This document shows, piece by piece, positions 46,090-57,200 of a stretch of DNA of 64,000 bases (position 1 is its first letter; each line of letters starts with the position of its first letter). The stretch comes from Henricia sp. BOLD:AAB3569 (taxonomy: Eukaryota > Echinodermata > Asteroidea > Spinulosida > Echinasteridae), in assembly GCA_037783545.1 (NCBI GenBank), contig JBBELK010000517.1:1698271-1762270 (forward strand). The letters are read 5' to 3'. The translations under genes and the position numbers were made by a program. The notes under the pieces are model-generated. The model had not been told where the DNA came from and did not search any database. It saw only the letters and a list, made by a program, of their open reading frames with translations.

Positions 46090-46235
46090 TTTAAAGGCAC
46101 ATCCTCATCAGCAATGCGCGCAGGCTAATTTCGTGCCACGAAATACGCAGCTCCATAGCATAGCAAAGGCATGAAGCTGCATATTCCGCTGCATGAATTT
46201 GGCGCGCGCACATTGCTGACAAGCCTGTGCCTTTA
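46090..46235. repeat. MITE, TTTAAAGGCACAGGCTCGTC family, copy 3
   Basis: TTTAAAGGCACATCCTCATC on the left, GACAAGCCTGTGCCTTTAA on the right, with GCAATGCGCGC inward. Confidence 0.8.
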
Positions 46236-46627
46236 ACATGTGTGTACAGTGCTGTGGACTAATTAGGATAACCTGCTATGCTTGGACAATTATATCTCTA
46301 AAAGTAATGGGTCTACAGAGATACACTTTATATGTACCGGTATATCATTTTAAAGGTCTTGGAATGGCTTTCATTGTATAAAATTACATCAAAATTGTAT
46401 CTTGTACCACAAAAAAGTTGTGAATTTATAACCTTTGACCTTGATTTGCACAAATGCGTATTTGTCAAAATGTGTAATTTTTTTTTATTTGTTAGCTTAA
46501 AATGTAAGGAACTTTTTCAGAAAGATTTGAGATGGGTAATCTTAGTTTTTGAGTTACGATAATTTAAATAATAAATAACATGTAAATGCCATGTACAGCA
46601 TGTATACAGAACATGTTAAGTTGGTTC

Positions 46628-46913
46628 AATAGACCTTTATTACGGTGTGTCCATCTTTGTCTTGTTCCCCACTGCATAGTATGCATGTGTACATGTCTGC
46701 GCAATAGTGCGTGCAGTCTTCCGTTATTGTTTTGAGAGAATCATTGTCCGCACTGCATTTTCTTGATCGCACCTTGCGCATGTCATTGTGATGCACACAA
46801 TGAACATTTTCAACATGGGGTCAAACTATTTTATTTTGGCAAGCCTCACTTTCGTTACGATCATTTTAATATGGAAAAAGGGAAGTTGGCCGTGCCGTGA
46901 TAAAGGTCTATAA
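46628..46913. repeat. MITE with ATAGACCTTTATTACGG ends
   Basis: ATAGACCTTTATTACGG and CCGTGATAAAGGTCTAT are inverted complements with one mismatch. Confidence 0.75.
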
Positions 46914-47035
46914 GTTGATTTGCACCCATGGGGTAGAGGAAACTGTATAATCCTATTCATATCCGAGTGCAAAATTGTTTGGATTTTGGTACATAAAGAG
47001 TGTGAGTGAGATTGTTTCAGATTAAGGACCGTGTG

Positions 47036-47175
47036 TGTACTAAGTGTGTACAAACTTGGCCCCAGACTGACTCGGCCTCCATTGCCCCGTGTACAAACTC
47101 GGACCCAGACTGACTCAGCCCCTCTTTCCTTGTGTACAAACTCAGACCCAGATTGACTCGGCCCTAATTGCTTTA
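47036..47175. repeat. Three tandem units of about 46-51 bp
   Basis: GTGTACAAACT(T/C)GG.CCCAGACTGACTC repeats at about 47045, 47090 and 47133. Confidence 0.85.
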
Positions 47176-47209
47176 GGAGCCAGTGGCTTTTTATTTTATT
47201 TTTCTCCGT

Positions 47210-47588
47210 TCAGCGAAACCTTTATTATGAAATATGTTGGCAGATTAGCGTACAAATTGGAAAATACAGTATGCACATATATAGTGTTTGTTGCACAATA
47301 TTTTGAAACAAGAAGATAAACCAATTCCAAATGAGAATAGCAATTTGCACTTCGTAGTGGTTTATATGGCTGAACATAAAACTAAGTCCAAGACCACTGG
47401 ATTTTTCCGAATTAGAAATCCGGTTCGGATAAATTGTCACATCGATTTTTGTTTAAGTGTCAATAATTGCCAATTTTGATGATTTCTTTTTAAGATTAAT
47501 TTAGTTTATTTTGGAAAGACTTTCATAATAATGTGTGGGTCTATTTTGAACCCAAAATAGCCTAACGAAGCCCGTGTGTTCCTTTAAG
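47210..47588 (+). repeat. MITE family H, partial copy 3
   Basis: TTGGCAGATTAGCGTACAAA and the end CCCAAAATAGCCTAACGAAG, GTGTGTTCCTTTAAGG match the right part of 21108-21942 and, inverted, 32016-32360. Confidence 0.7.
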
Positions 47589-48266
47589 GCTATGAGTGGA
47601 CAATTTATGTAAAAGTGTCATTTGGACGTGCTTTCGTTTGTCACAGTTGAGTACTGGAGATATGATAAACAATTAAAGATTCCAGCTGGGTGATAAAATA
47701 GAGTGATTAGTATGTACTTTAAGAAGAAATACAATGTAGGCATTCACCAATTTAGACAAAAGATGTAAAGAAGCTAATCTACAGATAGAGGAAATCAGAC
47801 CTTTTTAAAAACATGTTCACTTACCGGTATCAAGAAATCTTCATTTGTTAAAGGTTATACATTTCTCTGTTTGTTTGTGGCACGAGATACAATGTTGGTA
47901 TTATTAAATGAATACTATTTCTAGAAGTTTAAAATGATATAAAATTTATATCTGTTGGTACTTCAATTGTGGAATTATGGATGTCCAAATATAGCAGGTC
48001 ATGCTAATTAGTTAAGTTTGTTCTATGGTAAGTGAACAAATAATTGACCAAATGACAATTTTCGTTCTAGGGGTTTGTCAAAGAGTTCAATCACCACACC
48101 AAATTTCATTTCAATCTGTGACATTCAGGCCTGGCAGTGTGTCAAAATAACATGGAATGAATCTTGTGTATGATATAACAGCTGAAATGCATTTGTTTGT
48201 AGAAATTTGAAATGGCACTTTTGGCTTAAAATTTGCATTTGTATTTGATTGTATTTTAGAAATCTG
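47589..48266 (+). other. Presumed 5' non-coding region of the Helentron
   Basis: AT-rich sequence with no gene. The in-frame stop before the large ORF is at 48246-48248. TTGATTGTATTTTAG at 48245-48259 resembles a 3' splice site, so the ORF may be joined to an upstream leader exon. The element's 5' terminus could not be placed. Confidence 0.4.
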
Positions 48267-51200
48267 ATGCCAAATATGATTGCGACTGTTGCTGTTGAAG
48301 GAGGGAGAGTTGAAGGTGGAGGTCAGCGTGACAATGGAACTACATTCTGTACTTGTGTGAAGAAGGCTACTAATCAGGAACATGGAGAAACTTGTGTACA
48401 GTCTATACTTGGAGATAACACTGAACATGGGGAAACCCTTGAACAGTCTATACTTGGAGATAACACTGAACATGGGGAAACCTGTGAACAGTCTATACTT
48501 GGAGATAACACTGAACATGGGGAAACCTGTGAACAGTCTATACTTGGAGATAACACTGAACATGGGGAAACCTGTGAACAGTCTATACTTGGAGATAACA
48601 CTGAACATGGGGAAACCTGTGAACAGTCTATACTTGGAGATAACACTGAACATGGGGAAACCTGTGAACAGTCTGTACTTGGAGATAACACTGAACATGG
48701 GGAAACCTGTGAACAGTCTATACTTGGAGATAACACTGAACATGGGGAAACCTGTGAACAGTCTATACTTGGAGATAACACTGAACATGGGGAAACCCTT
48801 GAACAGTCTATACTTGGAGATAACACTGAACATGGGGAAACCTGTGAACAGTCTATACTTGGAGATAACACTGAACATGGGGAAACCTGTGAACAGTCTA
48901 TACTTGGAGATAACACTGAACATGGGGAAACCTGTGAACAGTCTATACTTGGAGATAACACTGAACATGGGGAAACCTGTGAACAGTCTATACTTGGAGA
49001 TAACACTGAACATGGGGAAACCTGTGAACAGTCTATACTTGGAGATAACACTGAACATGGGGAAACCCGTGAACAGTCTATACTTGGAGATAACACTGAA
49101 CATGGGGAAACCCTTGAACAGTCTATACTTGGAGATAACACTGAACATGGGGAAACCCGTGAACAGTCTATACTTGGAGATAACACTGAACATGGGGAAA
49201 CCTGTGAACAGTCTATACTTGGAGATAACACTGAACATGGGGAAACCTGTGAACAGTCTATACTTGGAGATAACACTGAACATGGGGAAACCTGTGAACA
49301 GTCTATACTTGGAGATAACACTGAACATGTTGAAACCTGTGAACAGTCTGTACTTGGAGATAACATTGAACATGGGGAAACCTGTGAACAGTCTATACTT
49401 GGAGATAACACTGAACATGGGGAAACCTGTGAACAGTCTGTACTTGGAGATAACAGTGAACATGGGGAAACCTGTGAACAGTCTGTACTTGGAGATAACA
49501 CTGAACATGGGGAAACCTGTGAACAGTCTGTACTTGGAGATAACACTGAACATGGGGAAACTTGTGAACAGTCCATACTTGGAGATAACAGTGAACAAAG
49601 GATAAAGGCTAAACACATGGATATAACTGAGATTAGTAATCTTGGAGAAAAACCAGAAAAGATAATTGCAGAAGATAGGAAAGGCAAGTGTACAGACGAT
49701 ATGCAAAACATTAAGATAGATTTGAGGAATAACATAAGCAGAAGCAAAGTTGAAATAAATCACAGAGTGATGCAGCTTAATGACATTGAAGTAAGACTAC
49801 AGTGTTTGGAGTGTGAATTGAAAGATAGACAGAAAAACTTGTATGAAAGAGACAGAAGGCTACAGTGTAAGCAAAGGAAACGAAAGTCATACAACAGGAG
49901 GAAAGAACGTAAACTTAAGAGCAGGTACATGGACATGTGTTTTGAAAGTAAAGAAGCAGGTTCAACACAGTATGAGAAGCAACGGAAACAAATTTACTCT
50001 GGTACTAAAAGAAGTTTGAGTAAAGTACTTAAGCATGTGGACTTAAACAATGGGAAGAAAAGGAGTAAGAAAAACTGTGGACAAATAAGTTGGGGAAAAA
50101 AGAAAGAGATAGAAATAAATGCTAAAGAAAAAAAATTGCTTGAAAAAGAGAAAAACCTGGACATACTGAAAAGTAAATTGAATGACTTTGAAGTTGATTT
50201 GATGATACGAGAACAGAAAGGGACTGTAAGTAAAGAACATTGCAGAAACAAGGCATCACCATACAAGTACGTGGGTTGTCAAGGAAAAAGCAAGAGAAAT
50301 GGGAAGTCTGTGGGTTGTCAAGGAAAACTCAAGAGAAATGAGAAAGTTGGTGTAGTGAGAAGAGACAAAAAGTGCAAAATATCAAAACCTGGAAAGGACA
50401 AAACAGTTGTGACATACAACAGAAAGAGAAACGGTCGTATTATACAGGAACAAGTGAGCAAGGAAGATAAAAAGATTCATGAAAAAGCACAGAAATACAT
50501 CTGTCACCGCACTAAAAGAATTTTGAGTAAACTTGTAAAGAAACTAAAGGGAGGTAAGAAACAAACATTAAAGGGTGTCAGTGTCCCCAAGAAATGTGGA
50601 GGTGGAAAGCCCAAGATGAAGTGTAAACAAAATGAATCTAAATTGGAGGACACCAACATTGAACAGTTTGATAATGTGTGTTGGCTTTGTGAGAATACTG
50701 ACGGACATGAAACGGGTAGAAGGCAAATAAGATGTAACAAGTGTCTTGTGGTATTTCATTTATCATGCACAAAGTTCATGAAGATGGAGCCATATTTGAT
50801 TGATAAGAGAGTGTCGTGGGTTTGTTGTAACTGCGGACAATCTAACTACAGTGACAGTTTGTTTTATGACATTGGTATTCCTACAGATAAAAATCTATAT
50901 GAATGGACAAGACAGGATACAGTACAAGAATGTTCCAGTGCAGTTGAAGAACAACTGAAAGTCTTTGACAAGGTGAGAGAGGTTTTCAAGAAATCGCAGA
51001 AGCATGAACGTTGTACAGAATGTAGCAATGCATTGTACCACCAGAAACAAACTGGTGGTTATTTTTTGAGGAAAAGAAAATCGACTACGGTAGTTGATGC
51101 AGCTAAATCAAACAGAATATCTAAAAAGACAAAAAGAGCAAGCAAACTTGAAACAAAGAGTAATGATTCAAATGCTAGTGAGAGCATTAGTAAACAACAA

Positions 51201-54200
51201 AGACAAACAGTGAAGAGAAAAGAGAGTACTGATATGGAAGCTGATAAACAACTGTCCGAAAAGGTAAAGAAAAGGTCAGCAGTTACTAAAAAGAGGAAGG
51301 TGGAAGTAGAAGAGAAGAACATACATGTAGACATTGATACTGATCAGCAAGCAGAAAAAAATGAGGCAAATTCAAGTAATACATGTGGAATGCAACATCG
51401 ATCATGCCAAAGCACTGATAAAATGGACTCAAAAATGCATACTAGCAAAGATATGTACATGAGTACACCATGCTCAGCTGTGGAATACGTTATTATACAG
51501 GGAAATTATCACCAGGGTCATGCAAAGTTTGGTTTGAATAGCGGAAAGCAATGTGTTGCTAATAGTTTGTGTTCAATGATGTACAGTCAAGTAAAGGATT
51601 TGAAAAGGTGGACATGCCATGATATGGATTTGGTACTGAATACTGGTGATGAGTTGTATGGCCATTTGTCACAAAGTTCTACTATGCATAATGATTTTTT
51701 GTTAATCAATGAATTGCCAAATGAACTGTGTGTGTTCAATCATCATTTTAGTATGATTTATCATGAGTCCGTCTGTGGTACTTTTGGAATGAACTTAAGT
51801 TTATTGGAATTTAATATGATAACATTGAATGATGCACTTGAGCAAACACTACAACAATACAATGCCTGCTTTATATGTTTCAAAGGAAATACATTTGCTG
51901 CTATTGCTCAAAGTGGTATGTATTATATATTTGATTCCCATTCCAGAGATCATAACGGTTGCCAAGTAAGTGAAGGCAGGAGCTTGATAAAAAGTGCAGC
52001 AACCTTGCAAGATGTATACAGGTATTGTACTGATTTGGGTAGATCAATGAATGTAACTGACAATGATCAGTTTGAAATTACAGGTGTTATGATGGGAAAA
52101 ATAAATGAGAAAAGAGAAGGTGAAGTGAATGTACATGACAATAAGGAAAACCAAAGAAGCAAACAAGATAGAGATGTTAAAAATCAAAAAGTTAAGGATT
52201 TTACAGATAATAATGTGTCAATAAATACTGGGGATGTTGAATGTGTAAATGAAGGTAGTGATATTGAAATGATGGAAGTACCTGAAATGACTAGTTTTAA
52301 GTTTGTTCCATTAAGACATGAACATAAGTTTGCATTAAGTAAAAAAGTTGGAATTGCTCACATTACTTCAAAAGTCGATGAAATACCTCGGCAGTGTAAC
52401 CATATGGGTCAGCCAGCTTGTACAAAGAACATCAGAGGTGATGGAAATTGTTTTTTCAGAGCTGTTTCTTATGCTATATCTGGATCTGAACGGAATCATA
52501 TGAGACTACGATTGGCTGCTGTAAATCACCTTTTGAAGTATGAGGACCAATACAAGTCTTTCTTGCCTGAAGGATTCAGTAATGTTGAAGAGTATGTTTT
52601 AAAGAGGAAAGTTATGTGTTCTGGTGTCTGGGCAACAGAGATTGAAATTATGTCATTGGCACATTTTTTGGGAACAGACATATATACATACAGCAATAGA
52701 TGGTTGATATTTTCAGGAAAAGTGAGTGAAGTGGGTACTGTAACATCTGATGCAGGAATTTACCTGATGCATACGGAGCAGATACATTATGATGTGGTGT
52801 TATCAGTTAATGAGTTAATTAGTAATAACTGCAATGCTTTGATTGAACCAATCCTGGACAATGGTGGGTGCTCCAAAGAAAATAATTCCCATAAAGCAGG
52901 GCAAGAGAGTGTGAGTGATATTGGTGCATGTAACAGTTACAATGTGAAGTCGGATGTACGAAGTGTAATTAGAGACATTGCAGTTGGAAAAGGGGTAATT
53001 AAAAAGAGAAAGTGTCGTCACAATTTGCGTTCAAAGAGAAATATTGACAGAGAAAGAAAAAAACAGAAAAATCAACATGAAGCAAATGTGTCAAATTTGT
53101 CGGGATGCGTTGATGAGGATGATGTGAAGAGCACTGCAAAGAAATTATATGATAAACTTAATTATCATGGAAATCCTGTTTTAAAAAAACAGAAAAGTGA
53201 CAGTGTCATGATTAAATATCATACAAATGTTGATTACAAAACTAAACAAATTATGACACAGAAAGATAAATATCATAAAGATGCAAATTACAAGAGCAAA
53301 AAAATTCAGACCTTAAAAGATAAATATCATGGAGATGCAAATTACAAGATTAAAAAAATCCAAACTGTAAAAGCTAAATATCATGGAGATGCAAAATACA
53401 AAAGACAGGTAATTGAAACACAAAAAGGAAAGTATCATGGAAATGTAAATTACAAAAGACAGGTAATTGAAACACAAAAAGGAAAGTATCATGGAGATGT
53501 AAATTACAAAAGACATGTAATTGAAACACAAAAAGGAAAGTATCATGGAGATGTAAATTACAAAAGACACGTAATTGAAAGACAAAAAGGAAAGTATCAT
53601 GGAGATGTAAATTACAAAAGACACGTAATTGAAAGACAAAAAGGAAAGTATCATGGAGATGTAAATTACAAAAGACACGTAATTGAAAGACAAAAAGGAA
53701 AGTATCATGGAGATGTAAATTACAAAAGAAAGGTAATTCAGGCACAGAAGGGAAAGTATCATGGGAATACATATTACAGAAAGAAGTTAATCCAGGCAAT
53801 AACATTGATAAATAAAAATAAATACAATACAGATGACAACTACAGAAAGGATAAAGTTAAAATGTCAAAAGAAAGACAATTGAAAGTAAAGGCTATGAAA
53901 ACTCACGTACAAAATGTAATTGAGAATTTTAAGAAGAAAACAGAAAGTGGTCCAGACTGTATTTGTGCTGTGTGTCAGAGATTGCTCTTTCAAAGTCAGG
54001 TAAAAAAATGTAGTAAAGATAAATACAAATACTTTCAATATATTTGTGATCAGTATTTACATGAATGTAACGAAGATTGTAATATGCCATGTGCTTTGGC
54101 TACATCAAACAGAGGAACATTGTGGATTTGCTATACATGTCATAGAAAACTAATTGCTAACAGAGTACCAGCAGAAGCATGTATGAATACTCTAAGTTTG

Positions 54201-57200
54201 ATAGACATTCCAGAAGAGTTGCAGAGACTGAATAGTTTAGAACAACATTTAATTGCAAGGAATATCGCATTCATGAAAATTGTAAATCGTCCAAAGGGTG
54301 GTCAAAAAGGAATTTATGGACCTTGTGTTTGTGTACCATCAAATACCATGGAGACAGTACAAAGACTACCTAGATGTGCAAATGAGAATGACATGATACG
54401 GATCAAACTGAAACGAAAACTGTCATACAAAGGTTACCATGAGTATCAATATGTGAATAGATGGCATGTAGAACAAGCTTTGTTTTATTTAAAAACTAAT
54501 AATAAATGGTATCATGATATTGAAATAGAAGAAGATTGGGCAAATCATGTACCAGAATGTTTGAATGATGAAGAGGAAGAGGTTGAAAATAACATTGAAG
54601 TAAACAATGAAGAAGATACAAGCATTAAAACTGAGGATGAAAGTGATGTTGAGGATGATGATGAGGACCGATTGCGTGGGGTACAACTTGACACTTGTCT
54701 GCAACCAGTAAATATAGGGCAAGAAGTTCTTGATCAGTATTTTGATGAAATATTCTGTGTTGCTCCGTGTGAAGGTAATAATCCTGTAAGATTATTAATG
54801 GAAGAAGGGAATGAGGCAAAGTGTTTTCCAATATTATTTCCAACTGGAACACCAATATTTAAGGACAAACGGAATGTCAGGATAACACTCAGTAGATATT
54901 TACATAATCGATTGATGAATGCTGATCACAGATTTGCTCAAAATACAGACTACATATTTTATGCTCAATATTTGTCAGAAATACAACAAGTCATGTCTAG
55001 TGTCTCTATTGCTTTGCGCAAAGGAACTGCTAAAACTCGGGAAGGGAAGAGTATAACATCAGCAATGCTTAACAATAAAGAAAAACTCAGAGATATGCTG
55101 AAATCTGACAAAGGATATAAGTTTTTGAAGCCTATAAGAGGCACACCACCATACTGGCAATGTGCTCATAGAGATGTGTTAGCAATGATTACACAACTTG
55201 GACTTCCCACATGGTTCTGTTCATTCTCCTCTGCTGATATGAGATGGTCTGAAGTAATTGGTACAATAATGAAACAACAGGGAGACATTAGAAATTTTGA
55301 TGAATTGGACTGGAATGACAAATGTATGTTACTGAGGAGCAATCCTGTTACAGCAGCTCGAATGTTTGATAAGAGATTTCATGTGTTTTTGAAGGAAGTG
55401 ATAATGTCAGAAGCTCAACCAATTGGCAAAGTGAAAGATTATTTTTATCGAGTTGAATTCCAACAAAGAGGGTCACCACACACGCATTGTTTATTTTGGA
55501 TTGAAGATGCTCCTAAACTGGACACCGATTCTGATGAAGACGTCATTGCCTTTATAGACAGATATATCTCCTGTAATTTACCTTCTAAAGATGAGGATGA
55601 AGAATTACATGAAATTATCAATAATGTACAGGTACATAGTAAAAAACATTCAAAAAGTTGTAAAAAGAAGGGTACTGAATGTAGGTTTAACTTTCCGAGA
55701 CCACCATCTGAGAGAACCTTTATAATCAGACGTGTTGAACCAACTACTGCCGAGACAAATGATTTTAGTGCTGATGATAGTGACATTGATAGCATGAGTC
55801 AGATATCAGATTTGGATGAACTTTATAATGATGTTATTAGTAAAGCTCAAGCAGAGGAATTATTAAAGAGTATTTGGAATGAGGTACAAAATCAAGAGAA
55901 ACAGTATACGTCTACTGAAGAACTGTTCACTGCTGCCGGGATCACTCAAAAAGAATTTGAAAAGGCTAATGAGCTATTGACTAAAAAACTTAGCATTGTG
56001 TTGAAGCGTAATCCCCAAGATGTCTGGGTAAATCAATACAATTCTCACTTGATACGAGCATGGAATGCAAATTTAGATATTCAGTACATAACGGACATTT
56101 TTGGATGCGTGGCATATGTTGCATCGTACATGTCAAAAGCAGAACGTGAGATGGGAATGCTGTTGAGTAATGTTTCTAGTGAAGCACAGAAAGGAAATCT
56201 TGATGCAAAGCAAAGCATGAAGGAAGTTGGCTATGCATATTTGCAGAATCGTGAAGTGTCGGCTCAAGAGGCAGTGTATCGTGTGTGTAACTTAAGGTTA
56301 AAGGAATGCTCAAGAAAAGTAGAATTTATACCCGTTGGAGAAAATCCAGTAAGAATGAGCTTACCTCTAAAGTTAATTCAAAATAAGTCAGAAGCTGATG
56401 ATGAAGACATCTGGCTCCACAGTAAGATTGATAGATATAAAGCAAGGCCACAGTCGCATGATTTTGATGAAATGTGTCTGGCTTCATTTTGTTCAAATTA
56501 CAGAATTTTATATAGTACAGAAGCACTAAAAGCTCAAAAAGGAAAAGTTAATTCCAATATTCATGAATTACAGAATGGTTTAGGATATATACGAAAACGT
56601 ACTCGGACTCGATATGCAGTGATTAAATATCCCAGATTTTCCATTTCAAAGATTTCAGAGAAATACTATCAAAGCATCTTGCAGCTTTTCTTGCCTTATC
56701 GTATTGATGCACAATTAAAACCTTTGCACTTTGAAACGTTTGAAGAATTCTATAACATTGCAAGTGTCAAACTTCATGAGTGTGATGATCGTACACAACG
56801 TGTAAGCTTAATTGTGGATACTAATCGTCAAAAATTTGAAGCTAACATAGAATCTATGGAAGATGTTGAACAGTACTTGCACAAGTTTGGACCACAGGAG
56901 GATGCATGGGCTTTAATTTCACCAGAGGTTGAATCAGAGAGAATTGAATGTGAAAATGAAAGAGGTCCAGTAAATGAAGCCAGTGAGGATGAGTATGATA
57001 TTCCTGACCTAAAATGTAATGATAAAGAGAAGGCAGGACAAGGTATTGAATACCGTTCACGCAGAATAACTGTGAATGAAGCTTCGTGTTTAATGCGAAT
57101 GTTAAATGCCAAACAAAAAGAAGTTTTCTACAAGATCAGAAAGTGGTGTTTAGATAAAGTGAATGGTAAAAAGCCAGAACCTTTCCACGTATTTGTAACA

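Noticed and set aside
48378..49592. CRISPR-like array
   Set aside because: Units are contiguous with no unique spacers, in a eukaryotic transposon ORF; it is a minisatellite.
48111..49763. Minus-strand open frames of 550 and 457 codons and a plus-strand frame of 407 codons across the 45 bp array
   Set aside because: They exist only because a 45 bp unit without stops is repeated 27 times. They have no domain outside the array, while the overlapping plus frame continues into a clear transposon protein.
53313..53805. Minus-strand ORFs of about 145 codons
   Set aside because: Antisense shadows of the 54 bp coding repeat in the Helentron.
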